Part shown: positions 45,621 to 54,817 of the stretch, piece by piece
How positions within the stretch are numbered: position 1 is the first letter of the stretch
Layout of the letters: each line of letters starts with the position of its first letter
DNA from: an uncultured Nitratireductor sp.
Lineage (GTDB): Bacteria; Pseudomonadota; Alphaproteobacteria; Rhizobiales; Rhizobiaceae
Length of the DNA: 64,000 bases
Direction of reading: 5' to 3'
Assembly: GCF_913053745.1 (NCBI RefSeq)
Contig: NZ_CAJXGF010000002.1
Coordinates: forward strand, 1-64,000
Notes under the pieces: model-generated
Told to the model about the DNA's origin: nothing
The model's input: the letters and a program-made list of their open reading frames with translations, nothing else
The model's database searches: none
Program-made: the position numbers and the translations under genes

Positions 45621-46124
45621 CTAGATGTCGCCGACATGGTGGTGTTCAGGCTCCGGATGCCCTTTGAGCGCATGCACCAGGTCACTGAAAAAGTGCAAGG
45701 CGATGAGGGCGCAGGACACGAAGAAGGGGACGCTCAGCCAGTAACGCTGGATGCCCACCATTTCGATGTTGCCCACCTGACGCTGGATCAGCTCCGGCGC
45801 TTCGCGCAGGATGATGAGCAGCAGGGCGATGACGGCAATGTCCACCAGCATGCGACCGCCCCGGCGCACAGGCGCCGGCATGGCGTTCAGCAGAAAATCG
45901 ACGGTGATGTCCTTGTTCTGCCGGTAGACGACGAAGAAGCCCAGAAAGCTCATCCACACGAAGCAGACGATGCTGATGGGGAAGGCCCAGACCACCCCCT
46001 GGCCGAGGAATGCGCGTGACGCGACATTCAGCGCGGTCACCAGGAGCATGGCGAACAAAGCCGTATTCGCTCCCACAAGAAACAGCCGGCCGATAACGGC
46101 CAGGATTCGATCCAGGACGGGCAT
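45621..46124 (-). CDS. dctQ: TRAP transporter small membrane subunit (DctQ)
   Basis: The 167-residue protein has four membrane helices and the DctQ-type motif SIVCFVWMSFLGFFVVYRQNKDITVDFL near residue 50. It bridges the receptor and DctM in TRAP systems. It lies 15 bp upstream of dctM and 34 bp downstream of dctP. The C-terminal HHHVGD stretch is not a known functional motif. Confidence 0.92.
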   Translation of the reverse strand: MPVLDRILAVIGRLFLVGANTALFAMLLVTALNVASRAFLGQGVVWAFPISIVCFVWMSFLGFFVVYRQNKDITVDFLLNAMPAPVRRGGRMLVDIAVIALLLIILREAPELIQRQVGNIEMVGIQRYWLSVPFFVSCALIALHFFSDLVHALKGHPEPEHHHVGDI

Positions 46125-46158
46125 GAAACCTCCCCATCAGTGCGAGTTCAAAGGATGC

Positions 46159-47163
46159 CTATTCGGCGCGCGACGAACGTACCGCGTCAAGGAATCCTTG
46201 GGGGAGTTCGCCGGCTTCCTCCATCTCCTGGTAAAAGCTTTCCATCCGTTCGACGAAGGCGGCGGTGTCGGGCTCCGAATAGACGACATCCTTTTCCTTC
46301 ATTGCCGCAAGATCTTTCTCGGCGACCGCCATCGTGCGCTTTTCGGATTCCTCGGCCATTTCGGCAAACGCTTCCAGCACCTGCGCCCGACGCTCGTCGG
46401 AAAGACCGTTCCAGCGTTCCGCGTTGGTCATGAACGCCATGCCCTGCGGGTATTCGTCGTGGCGGATGATGTTCGGCGCAACTTCGTAGAACTTCATAGG
46501 CTCGACCAGTGCGATCGGGCTGTTCACCGCGTCGACAATGCCACGGCTGATGGATTCGTACACTTCCGTCCAGGCCAGCGTGCGCACCTCGGCGCCCAGG
46601 TGCCGCCAGGCGGCGGCGGCCAGCTCGTCGGGATGCATGCGCAGGCGCGTGCCCTGCATTTCCTCGAGGGTCTCCCAGGGCTTGTCGGTGACCATGACGC
46701 GATAGGGGCCACGCACGAATGCGGTCGGCGAGCCGATCAGCGCAATGCCGGCTTCGTCCTCGATCGTCTTCAGCCAGCCCTTCACGAGATCGGTCTGCAT
46801 GAAGCGCACCCAATGTTCGCGGTCGTCGAAAAGGAACGGCGCGGAGGTGAATTTCAGGTCCGGTGCCCATTTCTGCAGGTAGCTGACACCTTCGGGATAA
46901 ACGTTCACCGTGCCGATCTGAAGCTGTTCGAGCACCGTGTCGTCGGAGCCGAGCTGCTCGTTCGGAAAAACTTTCAGTTCCAGTTCGCCGCCGGTTTTCT
47001 CCTCAACCTTGTCGGCAAAGTACTGGAAAAGCTCACCCTCGATGCTGTCTGGCGGCATCTTGTGCGCCATGCGCCAGGTCTCGGCTTGCACGCCAACGGT
47101 TGCACCGGCGCTGAAAGCCGTCAGGACGGTAGCGGTCAAAACACTGAGTAGAATACGGTTCAT
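46159..47163 (-). CDS. dctP: TRAP transporter substrate-binding protein (DctP)
   Basis: The 334-residue periplasmic receptor has a signal peptide cut near VQAE, then WRMAHKMPPDSIEG. The VFPNEQLGSDDTVLEQLQIGTVNVYP segment lies near residue 60, and the LRMHPDELAAAAWRHLGAEV stretch near 175 holds the conserved Arg that salt-bridges a ligand carboxylate. The ligand is therefore an organic acid, not further defined. It is the first gene of the transporter operon and lies 97 bp downstream of the LysR gene. Confidence 0.92.
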   Translation of the reverse strand: MNRILLSVLTATVLTAFSAGATVGVQAETWRMAHKMPPDSIEGELFQYFADKVEEKTGGELELKVFPNEQLGSDDTVLEQLQIGTVNVYPEGVSYLQKWAPDLKFTSAPFLFDDREHWVRFMQTDLVKGWLKTIEDEAGIALIGSPTAFVRGPYRVMVTDKPWETLEEMQGTRLRMHPDELAAAAWRHLGAEVRTLAWTEVYESISRGIVDAVNSPIALVEPMKFYEVAPNIIRHDEYPQGMAFMTNAERWNGLSDERRAQVLEAFAEMAEESEKRTMAVAEKDLAAMKEKDVVYSEPDTAAFVERMESFYQEMEEAGELPQGFLDAVRSSRAE

Positions 47164-47260
47164 TATCCTTCCCCATCTTTTTGTCTCGTTATGGGGGTAG
47201 GATCAGAGAGCTGCCGTAAAAAGTCCAAATGAAAAATATGGCTTCTTGTGATAAGTTTTT

Positions 47261-48187
47261 TCAATCAGGATTGATCAGATAGTCATCCGGGTACCGGCTG
47301 GAATATGCAATTGCCTGCTCGCGGGCCATCTCCACAAACTCGTCCTTGAGGGTTTTGCGGGGCGAGGCTTCGGTGATCGCGAAAAATTCCAATGGTGGAA
47401 ATTCCACATCCACCGTGATCTCGTGAAGCGTGCCGCTTGCCAGTTCCCTCATGACCACCGCGCGTGGCATCGGCGCGATCCCAAGCCCTTCCTCGGCCAT
47501 CTGTACAATCGTTGCGATCGAGTTGGAGGAGTGGACATTGACCCGCACCTTGGAGTGCATCTTCAGGTAGCGTTCCAGTGTCTTGTAGGGGATCGAATTC
47601 TTGGGAAAGCTGAGGATCGGCATGTCCAGAAGCGTGCCCACCGTGGCCCTTCGGATCGGAAAAGCCGTCGGGCTAGCGACCCAGGCGACCGGGAACGCGC
47701 CCAATGGCACGAAGTCGAGCTTGGGATCGTTTCCATCCCGCATCGCCAATCCTACATCCACCGCGTGATCCTGCAAGGACTGGATGACATCGGCGGATGT
47801 CGAAGACAGCATCTCAATGTTCACCCCGGGATATTTTTCCCGAAAGCATTCCATGAGCTGGACGAACCAGGACCGCAGGATCGTGTCGGTGACGCCGACG
47901 CGCAGGGAACCTGTCATCTTCCTGTTTTTGTTGACCAGCCACTTCATTTCGTCGGTCAGTTCGACCACCATCTCCGCATGCGGCAGAAGCACCCGGCCTT
48001 CGCTGGTCAACTGAACGCCCCGCTTCGAGCGTTCGAAAAGCTTCGTGCCCAGCTCGTTCTCAAGTGCGTTGATGCGCGATGAGATCACCGGCTGCGTGGT
48101 GTGCAGAAGATCGGCCACCTTGCGGAAATTGCGCACTTTCGCCAGGTGAATGAAGGTTTCCAGAAATCGCAACTGCACGGCCGGCAC
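47261..48187 (-). CDS. LysR-family transcriptional regulator
   Basis: The 308-residue protein has an N-terminal winged HTH (LRFLETFIHLAKVRNFRKVADLLHTTQPVISSRINALENELG) and a LysR substrate-binding domain from about residue 90. The start appears to be GTG 48187; a second GTG three codons later is possible. It is upstream of, and on the same strand as, the TRAP operon, which it most likely controls. Confidence 0.9.
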   Translation of the reverse strand: MPAVQLRFLETFIHLAKVRNFRKVADLLHTTQPVISSRINALENELGTKLFERSKRGVQLTSEGRVLLPHAEMVVELTDEMKWLVNKNRKMTGSLRVGVTDTILRSWFVQLMECFREKYPGVNIEMLSSTSADVIQSLQDHAVDVGLAMRDGNDPKLDFVPLGAFPVAWVASPTAFPIRRATVGTLLDMPILSFPKNSIPYKTLERYLKMHSKVRVNVHSSNSIATIVQMAEEGLGIAPMPRAVVMRELASGTLHEITVDVEFPPLEFFAITEASPRKTLKDEFVEMAREQAIAYSSRYPDDYLINPD

Positions 48188-48203
48188 CCCGAAACATCAA
48201 TGG

Positions 48204-48227
48204 CTTGCCGCCCGTTCGGGCGGCAAG
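48204..48227. terminator. Strong hairpin between the M20 gene and the LysR gene
   Basis: CTTGCCGCCC and GGGCGGCAAG form a perfect 10-bp GC-rich stem with a GTTC loop, between the M20 stop (48273) and the LysR start (48187). It would end the TctCBA-M20 transcript. There is no T-run after it on the minus strand. Confidence 0.5.
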
Positions 48228-48272
48228 TCGCATGCTAATGGATGCTTTTGCGGGGCGCCATAGCTCAGCCGG

Positions 48273-49463
48273 TCAGGCGGGCTTGGAAACCCTGTCCGCC
48301 ACCCTGCCCAGAAAATCGAGACAGAGGCCGAGTTGCGCGATTTCGACGAACTCGTCCGGCTTGTGCGCCTGCCGGATGGAACCCGGCCCGACGATCACGG
48401 AAGGGATGCCGCCGATCGTTTCGAACACGCCCCCTTCCGAGCCGTAGGACACCTTGCCGGACCATTCGGGCATGATGTCGTGAAAGAAGGCGAAGCCCTC
48501 GCTCGATGTGTTGTCGCCCATTGCCGGGTACGCGAAAATTTCATCCCATTCGATGCCGGTTTCGGCGCATTTCGCCTGCATTTTCGGCAGAATTTCTTCG
48601 TTTGCACGCTTTTTGAGAAATTCCAGTTCAGCCCGCGCATCGTGGGTCGGCAGGCTGCGGATTTCGAAGGTGAAGCTGCAGAGATCGGGCGTTACATTGG
48701 TGGCGACACCGCCGGAAATCATCGTTGCCAGCATTGTGGAATGGGGAACAGTGAAATCGCGGTCGAACGGGCCTTCCTTGCCGACCTGATCGGCGCGTTG
48801 CGCGATCATCGCGATGATGCGCGCGGCGTAATCGATGGCATTGACGTGATCCGGCGCGAATGAGGAGTGACCGGACGTTCCATGCACATTGCAGCGCATG
48901 GCGATCTTGCCCTTTTGACCCGTCACGAGCGTCATGTCCGTCGGTTCGCCGATGATCGCAAGCATTGGCGGCACGTCGAGAGCCGCAAGCCATTCGGCGA
49001 TGGCCGGTGCGCCGAGGCAGCCCACTTCTTCGTCATGCGAGAAGCACAGCCAGACAGGACGCTCGAGTTCGGCGGCGGCGAGTTGCGGCACGATCGCCAT
49101 CACACAGGCCGCAAAGCCTTTCATATCGCAGCTTCCACGGCCATAGAGCTTTCCGTCGCGCTCCGTCAGGTCGAAGGGGCCGGAGGTCCAGCCTTTTTCC
49201 AGCGCCGGCACCACATCGGTATGGCCGGAAAGCACGACGCCGGGACGGTCGGCAGGGCCGATGCGGGCGATCAGATTTGCTTTCTCTCCCGTTTCGTCCG
49301 GAAGAATGACCGGCTCGATGCCGTGCTCCCGCAGGAAGGCCGCCATATGGTCGATGAGCGGCCGGTTCGAGTAACGGCTTGTGGTGTCGAAAGCGACCAG
49401 ATCCTTAAGGTGGTTCTTGGCATTCTCAAGCAGTGACATTGCGGGATTGTCGGTCTCAGGCAT
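48273..49463 (-). CDS. M20-family deacetylase, acetylornithine deacetylase (ArgE)-like
   Basis: This Zn-dependent hydrolase family removes acyl groups from amino acids. The 396-residue product has SGHTDVVPA near residue 75 (first Zn ligand His-Asp), RGSCDMKGFAA near 105 with the bridging Asp, FSHDEEVGCLGA near 145 with the catalytic Glu pair, and GEPTDM near 175, plus a dimerisation domain. ATG 49463 overlaps the TctA stop by 8 bp; ATG 49439 is an alternative. Linked to a TTT transporter, it probably cleaves an imported N-acyl amino acid rather than acting in arginine synthesis. Confidence 0.88.
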   Translation of the reverse strand: MPETDNPAMSLLENAKNHLKDLVAFDTTSRYSNRPLIDHMAAFLREHGIEPVILPDETGEKANLIARIGPADRPGVVLSGHTDVVPALEKGWTSGPFDLTERDGKLYGRGSCDMKGFAACVMAIVPQLAAAELERPVWLCFSHDEEVGCLGAPAIAEWLAALDVPPMLAIIGEPTDMTLVTGQKGKIAMRCNVHGTSGHSSFAPDHVNAIDYAARIIAMIAQRADQVGKEGPFDRDFTVPHSTMLATMISGGVATNVTPDLCSFTFEIRSLPTHDARAELEFLKKRANEEILPKMQAKCAETGIEWDEIFAYPAMGDNTSSEGFAFFHDIMPEWSGKVSYGSEGGVFETIGGIPSVIVGPGSIRQAHKPDEFVEIAQLGLCLDFLGRVADRVSKPA

Positions 49464-50949
49464 TCTTTGCTGCACGTTTTTCTCGGTATTTTTGCCATTC
49501 CCGGCGGATCGTCAGGCCGACGAAGAACACGATCAGACCTGCGAATATCCAGGAAATGGCGGACTGGAAGAAGACGGATGGATCGCCGCGCGAAATGGCC
49601 AGCGCGCGGCGCAGATTGTCCTCGAACATCGGGCCCAGAATGAAGGCGATGAGGAATGGGGCCGGGGGGATGTTCAACAGCAGCATGATGAAGCCGACAA
49701 CGCCCATCACAAGCAGCACCGTGACGTCGAACATGTTGCTGGAGATCGAGTAGATGCCGTAGACGCACAGCATCAGCACGACGGGTGAGAGAAGCACCTG
49801 CGGGATGGAGGCGATGTGCGAGAAGAAACGCACCGTCAGCTTGCCCGCGCCGAACAGGAGAACGGAGGAGAACATCATGCCGATAAACAGCATGTAGACT
49901 TCGTTCAGATTGTTCTGAAACAGAAGCGGACCAGGGGTGAGACCCTGGATCATGAAGGCGCCGAGCATGACGCCGGTGATTACGTCGCCGGGAACGCCGA
50001 GTGCCAGAAGCGGGATCATGGTCGCGCCGCAACAACCGTTGTTGGCCGATTCCGAAGCCGCGATTCCCTCCAGTTCCCCTTTGCCGAAATTCTCGCTGTT
50101 GGGGGAGGAGCGACGCGCTTCGCCGTAGGAGAAGAACGCGGCGGCGGACGGGCCGATGCCGGGGATGGCTCCGAGGATAACACCGATAAAGCTTCCGCGG
50201 ACAATGGACTTCAAGGAACCACGGAATTCGGCCAGCGTCAGGCGGTTGTCGCCGAGCTTCATGGCCTGACCGTGGTTTTCTTCACGGAAGACGATAAGGC
50301 GCAGAAGTTCGGGCAGGGCGAACAGCCCGATGAGCACCGGCGCGACCGACAGGCCGCTTTTCATGTCTTCGGTCATGGCGAAGCGGAAAGACCCGTACAT
50401 GTCTTCGCCCACCGTGGCCAGCAGCAGGCCGAAACAGGCCGAGACCACGCCCAGAAGCAGCGAACCGCCGGAAATGGAGGCCACCATGGTCAGCGCGAAC
50501 GCCATCAGCATGAAATATTCCGGCGGGCCGACGCGTAACGCAAGAAGCGCCAGCGGTGCGGCCAGGAAAATGAGCGAGATGTTCGACAGGAAGTCGCCGA
50601 TGCACGACGAAATCAGCGACATGTTGAGCGCCTTGCCGGCCTTGCCGTTCTGGGCAAGCGGCCAGCCGTCGAGCACGGTGCAGGCGGCGGAAGCGGTGCC
50701 CGGCGTCTTGATAAGGATCGCCGAAATGGATGCGCCGTAGGTGCTGCCCTTATAGAGCGCGACGAGCAGCAGAATGCTGGTGACGGGCGGCAGGTAAAAG
50801 GTGAAGGGAAGAGCGAGCGTCACCGCCATGGTGCCGGTCATGCCTGGAATGGCGCCGATAACGACCCCGGCCAGGATGCCCGCGCCCATGGCCAGCACAT
50901 TGGCCAGCGTGGCAACGGATTCGAATGCGAAAAGAAGATCGTTCCACAT
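49456..50949 (-). CDS. TctA-type large membrane subunit (second TTT system)
   Basis: The 497-residue polytopic protein has GIAGVVIGAIPG-like text near residue 28, YKGSTYGASISAILIKTPGTASA near 68, GVILGAIPGIGPSAAAFFSYGEA near 255 and SESANNGCCGATMIPLLALGVPGD near 300, all TctA landmarks. It forms the second TctCBA set of the window, unrelated in order of neighbours to the first at 19364-22273, and is 25 bp downstream of tctB. Confidence 0.93.
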   Translation of the reverse strand: MWNDLLFAFESVATLANVLAMGAGILAGVVIGAIPGMTGTMAVTLALPFTFYLPPVTSILLLVALYKGSTYGASISAILIKTPGTASAACTVLDGWPLAQNGKAGKALNMSLISSCIGDFLSNISLIFLAAPLALLALRVGPPEYFMLMAFALTMVASISGGSLLLGVVSACFGLLLATVGEDMYGSFRFAMTEDMKSGLSVAPVLIGLFALPELLRLIVFREENHGQAMKLGDNRLTLAEFRGSLKSIVRGSFIGVILGAIPGIGPSAAAFFSYGEARRSSPNSENFGKGELEGIAASESANNGCCGATMIPLLALGVPGDVITGVMLGAFMIQGLTPGPLLFQNNLNEVYMLFIGMMFSSVLLFGAGKLTVRFFSHIASIPQVLLSPVVLMLCVYGIYSISSNMFDVTVLLVMGVVGFIMLLLNIPPAPFLIAFILGPMFEDNLRRALAISRGDPSVFFQSAISWIFAGLIVFFVGLTIRREWQKYREKRAAKNA

Positions 50950-50974
50950 GAGTTGAGCGTTCCGGTCGGGGCGG

Positions 50975-51487
50975 TCAGTTCAGGGCGGGGAAGACGCCCC
51001 AGCTACCCTGCGGGAAGGGCGTGTGCGTCACATTGCCGAAGAAGAGCTGCAGGCCAAGCGGCAGCACGATAGCCAGAGCGAGAGCCATGCCCCAGCGCGC
51101 GGACGCTCCTGCCAGCAGGAAGGCCGAAAGCGCCAGCAGCATGGAGGACGGCATGAAGCCGAGGCGCGGCGCGAGAAAGACGAACCCCGCGAACGTTGCG
51201 AGCGCCAGAGCAAGCCTGCTGATGCGATTGCGCCATTCCAGGGGTGAGGCAGGCGAATACTCGGCCTCTTCTGTGGTTCCGGCGCTGGCGCCGAAACCTG
51301 CAAGGATCATTGCCACCAAGCCAAGAGCCAGGCCTAGGATGGAAACGGTGCGCGGCCACATATCCGGTGGGGGCGCGAAGCCCGGAATGAAGGATGGACG
51401 CGGCACATGGATCGGAATAAGCGCGAAAAGCACGATCCCGAAGAACAGGGCGATGAGTAGCCCTCGGAGCATAGCCTTGTTCAACAT
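50975..51487 (-). CDS. TctB-type small membrane subunit
   Basis: The 170-residue protein has four predicted membrane helices (LLIALFFGIVLFALIPI, SILGLALGLVAMILAGFG, LALALATFAGFVFLAPRLG, ALALAIVLPLGLQLFF) as expected for TctB. ATG 51487 gives the family length; the longer in-frame reading upstream into tctC is not coding. It lies between the receptor and large subunit genes. Confidence 0.85.
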   Translation of the reverse strand: MLNKAMLRGLLIALFFGIVLFALIPIHVPRPSFIPGFAPPPDMWPRTVSILGLALGLVAMILAGFGASAGTTEEAEYSPASPLEWRNRISRLALALATFAGFVFLAPRLGFMPSSMLLALSAFLLAGASARWGMALALAIVLPLGLQLFFGNVTHTPFPQGSWGVFPALN

Positions 51488-51515
51488 GCCGCGTCCTCTT
51501 GGGTTTTGAGTTGGC

Positions 51516-52490
51516 TTACTGAATGTAGCCGAACTCGCGTGCGAGCCCGTTGAAGAGCTCGTATTGCGACTTGGCATAGGCCGCCATGTCTTCCTTGCCG
51601 GCGGTGGATATGGAGCCGCGGCGTTTGGCGAGCTCGAGCCAGGTCTCGTCTTCGGCGACCTGGTTGAGTGTGTCTTTCCAGCGGGCGACGACGTTCTCCG
51701 GCAGGTCTTTCGGGCCGTAGAGCGCGCTCCAGCCGGTGATCTGGCCGGCCTTTTCGAAGCCGAGCTCGGAAACGGTGGGGACGTCCGGCAGCGCATCCAT
51801 GCGCGCGGGCGCATAGACCATAAGGGCGCGCATCTTGCCGGATTCGATGTGCGGCATCAGCGAGCCGGCCGCAATCGCAAGAAAGTCGACGTGACCGCCG
51901 AGAAGCGCGGTTGCGAGTGCACCGCCGCCCTTGTAGGGGACGAGGGTTGCGGCCGTCAGCGGGTCGAGTTCATTGTCGGCGAGCAATGCCTGAACGGTGA
52001 AACCGTCGATGGCGGTGGCACCGGACGCGCCGTAGGTGAGGGCACCCGGATTCGCCTTCAGACCCGCGATCAGGTCCTCGGCGCTTTTATAGGGAGAGTT
52101 TTCCGCCACGGCGAGGATCATCGGCGTCGCCTCAAGCGAACCGAGAAAGGTGTAGCCGTCCCAGCCGACCGGCGAGCTTTCCTGCACCGCCGGATAAAGC
52201 GCCATGCCGACGCGGGCGAGAAGCAGTGTGTGACCGTCGGGCTCGCTTTCGGAAACGAAGCGTGCGCCATTCATACCGCCATTGCCGGGCTTGTTGACAA
52301 CGACGACGGGCTGGTCGCCCAGATACTCACGCGCCGTTTCCGCCAGGGCGCGGGCAGCCAGATCCGAAGCGCCGCCGGCACCGTAGGGCGCTACAATTGT
52401 TACCGCCTTTTCCGGATAGTCGGCGTGCGCCGTGCCGGCAGCGAGAACGAAGGCGGCAGCCGCCAGAACATGTTTCATCAGAGTTTTCAT
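51516..52490 (-). CDS. TctC-type periplasmic binding protein
   Basis: The 324-residue precursor has a signal peptide ending TAHAD, then YPEKAVTIVAPYGAGGASDLAAR, the ligand loop, VVNKPGNGGMNGARFV near residue 65 and LPDVPTVSELGFE near 235. GGGAGG precedes ATG 52490. It is the first gene of the TctCBA-M20 operon and diverges from a LysR gene with a 135-bp spacer. Ligand unknown; an N-acylated amino acid would fit the M20 enzyme. Confidence 0.9.
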   Translation of the reverse strand: MKTLMKHVLAAAAFVLAAGTAHADYPEKAVTIVAPYGAGGASDLAARALAETAREYLGDQPVVVVNKPGNGGMNGARFVSESEPDGHTLLLARVGMALYPAVQESSPVGWDGYTFLGSLEATPMILAVAENSPYKSAEDLIAGLKANPGALTYGASGATAIDGFTVQALLADNELDPLTAATLVPYKGGGALATALLGGHVDFLAIAAGSLMPHIESGKMRALMVYAPARMDALPDVPTVSELGFEKAGQITGWSALYGPKDLPENVVARWKDTLNQVAEDETWLELAKRRGSISTAGKEDMAAYAKSQYELFNGLAREFGYIQ

Positions 52491-52550
52491 AAAACCTCCC
52501 GCGGAGAGTGAATCCATTCGCCCGAAGGGTCCGGGCGCGGTGAGGTTTTT

Positions 52551-52580
52551 GCATAGTATGCTTTATTCTGCAAATTATGC
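52551..52580. promoter_or_regulatory. Repeated motif for LysR control of the second Tct operon
   Basis: GCATAGTATGC (52551-52561) is a perfect palindrome; GCAAATTATGC (52570-52580) repeats it with two changes, 19 bp away, so on the same helix face. Both lie between the divergent tctC and lysR genes and are AT-rich, as expected for LysR recognition and activation sites. Confidence 0.55.
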
Positions 52581-52625
52581 CTGTTAGTATTACTATTATG
52601 AATAGCGACTATGTAGGATGCGCAG

Positions 52626-53534
52626 ATGAATCTGAAGCAGCTCGAGGCTTTCGACGCCTTCATGAGCCACGGCTCGGCAACGCGGGCGGCGGCGGCGCTC
52701 AAGATCTCCCAGCCCATGGTGAGCCGGCTGCTCGGTCAATTGGAGGAGATGATCGGCTTCCCGCTCTTCGTGCGCAAACGCAACCAGCTTATGCCGACCC
52801 ACGAAGCGATCCTGTTTCACGCCAATGTCTCGCGCTCATTGACCACGTTTCAGGAGCTGGAGCGGGAGGCGCGCGCCATAGCCAACCGGCAGGTGGGCCG
52901 CATCGTGGTGGCGGCGCAGCCGATTTATGTGGATACGTTTTTGCTCGACGTGGTCGCGCGCTTCAAGAAGACGCATCCGGATGTAGCGGTGAAAATCGTC
53001 GACACGGGTTTGGAGGAACTGCTGCGCATGTTCAACGAGGGAAGTTGCGACCTCGGCGTGGGTATTACGCTGGACGCGAGCCCTTACGGTGCGAGCCTCA
53101 TTCCGCTCGGTGCCTGCGAGGCCCGCTGCCTGATCCCGCGCGGACACAGTCTGGCAAGCCGGGACATCATCCATCTCGAGGACCTCCGGCGCGAGGTATT
53201 CGTGGAACTCGCCATCGGCAGCCCATTGCGCACGCGCGTCGACTACATGATGCAGACAGCCGGCGCACAGCGCCGCATTGCGGCGGAGGCGCGCACGTTG
53301 CGTGCCGTGCATGGGCTGGTGCGGCGCGGCGTGGGGATCGCCATCGTCGATCCTTTCAGCATCCTGCTTCCATCCGGCGACGATGTGGTCGAACGACCTC
53401 TGGAACCTTCCATCCCTTGGGAGATGGCGATTTTCCATCATGAGGACCGCCCCCTGAGCCGCATCGAACACGCTTTCATCGAGACGATCAGGGCCGAGAT
53501 CGGCATGCTCAGGGAAGAAGGCGTTCTCTCCTGA
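52626..53534 (+). CDS. LysR-family transcriptional regulator
   Basis: The 302-residue protein has an N-terminal HTH (MNLKQLEAFDAFMSHGSATRAAAALKISQPMVSRLLGQLEEMIG) and a LysR effector domain from residue about 90. It is divergent from the TctCBA-M20 operon, so it is its likely regulator. The ATG at 52626 gives the standard first residues of the family. Confidence 0.92.
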   Translation: MNLKQLEAFDAFMSHGSATRAAAALKISQPMVSRLLGQLEEMIGFPLFVRKRNQLMPTHEAILFHANVSRSLTTFQELEREARAIANRQVGRIVVAAQPIYVDTFLLDVVARFKKTHPDVAVKIVDTGLEELLRMFNEGSCDLGVGITLDASPYGASLIPLGACEARCLIPRGHSLASRDIIHLEDLRREVFVELAIGSPLRTRVDYMMQTAGAQRRIAAEARTLRAVHGLVRRGVGIAIVDPFSILLPSGDDVVERPLEPSIPWEMAIFHHEDRPLSRIEHAFIETIRAEIGMLREEGVLS

Positions 53535-53642
53535 TCCCAATCGCAGAAAGTTCCATAATGCATATTACGCGATGTGGAGCCGGATGACTCGGAACGCGCG
53601 TGGAAACTGTCCAACAGCTTTAACCAGTGGGGTCGGTCGAGA

Positions 53643-53975
53643 TCATCCGTCAATCCCGGCCGGTTCGTGCTCAATGACCTGAACAATGTCGGTAAGTTCG
53701 ATTTCCGGATAATGCTCTCGCATTCCACGCAACATCGTGTCGTCCGGCCATTCAGCCCGCTTGCCGAGATAGGTGGCGACCGATGAAAGGGGCATATCCG
53801 TGCATCTTGTAACAGTGACAATGACGGTTTTGCCGGCGTCGTCATCGCAGACATACCGCAGCGGCCCCGGCACGATACGGATCTCGCGAAACCGAATGGT
53901 CGACGTCTTCTCTCCGCTGACAATCAGCGGGAACAGCCTGCTCACCACACCGAGGCTTTGCATGAAATCGTTCAT
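53643..53975 (-). CDS. ASCH-domain protein
   Basis: The 110-residue protein fits the ASCH/PUA-like fold: LIVSGEKTSTIRFREIRIVPGPL near residue 20 with the conserved Lys-Thr-Thr/Arg loop, VTRCTDMPLSSV near 60, and a short C-terminal helix-strand end. ASCH proteins are thought to bind RNA or modified nucleosides; some hydrolyse N4-acetylcytidine. Start ATG 53975 precedes the first strand. It is on the same strand as the hydrolase gene 80 bp upstream. Function unknown. Confidence 0.7.
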   Translation of the reverse strand: MNDFMQSLGVVSRLFPLIVSGEKTSTIRFREIRIVPGPLRYVCDDDAGKTVIVTVTRCTDMPLSSVATYLGKRAEWPDDTMLRGMREHYPEIELTDIVQVIEHEPAGIDG

Positions 53976-54055
53976 GCCGGCAACTGTAGCGAAGAATGGA
54001 GCGACATCACAAACCGTCACGACGTTCCGACGGACCCATCCAGGGGCAACGAAGC

Positions 54056-54817
54056 TTATGGTGCCGACAAGTCATCGATGACTTCCCGGGTAATCCAGGA
54101 CGATTCCGTCATCAGATCAAAGTGATTTCGCCCTGGACGCTCGATGTATCGAGCTGTCGGGAAACGTCTGGCCATACTCGCCGTCGCGTCTCGGAAGAAG
54201 CAATGTTCCCCGGCATACAGAAGGACCGGAACCTCGATCTTTTCGGGCGTTCCTGCCAGGGACGGCCATTCGGCTTCGGCCAAACGAAGCGCATGAAGTG
54301 CCTGCGTGTCGCATCCGGCCAGCCGTTCCGCCATCCCCTTGGGCACGTCGAACATCTGTTGCCACAGCGAAAGCCATGCTTCGGAACCCTGAGCGAAAGT
54401 CTCGGCGACGAGATCGTTGTCGACGTTCACAACCGAATGCAGTTCGAAACCACCAAGGATCAACGCGGAATATGCCGAAGGATCTCTACCGGCAGCGGCG
54501 AGCGCTACTTTTGCCCCGAGCGAATAGCCCCAGAGAATGGGTCTTTCCAGGCCGAGACCCTCGATAACGGTCTCCACGTCGGACGCCATGTCTTCCAGCG
54601 CATAATCCCGGGAACTGTCAGGATGTGCGCTGGCCCCATGGCCTCTCAGATCCACGCAGACGAGCCGGAACGAAGCTGCGAGCCGGGCGACATAGCCAAG
54701 CTCGAACCAGTCCTCACACGACATGCTTATGCCGAAGACGAGAACGAGAGGAGGCTTCGTTTCATCACCCGCGAGTTCGTATCTTATGGAAATATCTTTG
54801 TTTTTCAGATGAGGCAT
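54056..54817 (-). CDS. Alpha/beta-hydrolase fold protein
   Basis: The 253-residue protein has VFGISMSCEDWFELG near residue 30 (oxyanion region), VCVDLRGHGASAHPD near 55, the nucleophile elbow GYSLGAKVAL near 97 with Ser, and GRNHFDLM near the C-terminus supplying the catalytic His. ATG 54817 starts at the first beta strand. It resembles 3-oxoadipate-enol-lactonase/chloroperoxidase-type hydrolases in layout, but no pathway genes are adjacent. Substrate unknown. Confidence 0.85.
   Translation of the reverse strand: MPHLKNKDISIRYELAGDETKPPLVLVFGISMSCEDWFELGYVARLAASFRLVCVDLRGHGASAHPDSSRDYALEDMASDVETVIEGLGLERPILWGYSLGAKVALAAAGRDPSAYSALILGGFELHSVVNVDNDLVAETFAQGSEAWLSLWQQMFDVPKGMAERLAGCDTQALHALRLAEAEWPSLAGTPEKIEVPVLLYAGEHCFFRDATASMARRFPTARYIERPGRNHFDLMTESSWITREVIDDLSAP

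Noticed and set aside
48255-48330. A complete tRNA gene
   Set aside because: Only the 5' D-arm-like part fits; the anticodon stem does not pair well and no T-loop is present, so I do not call a tRNA.
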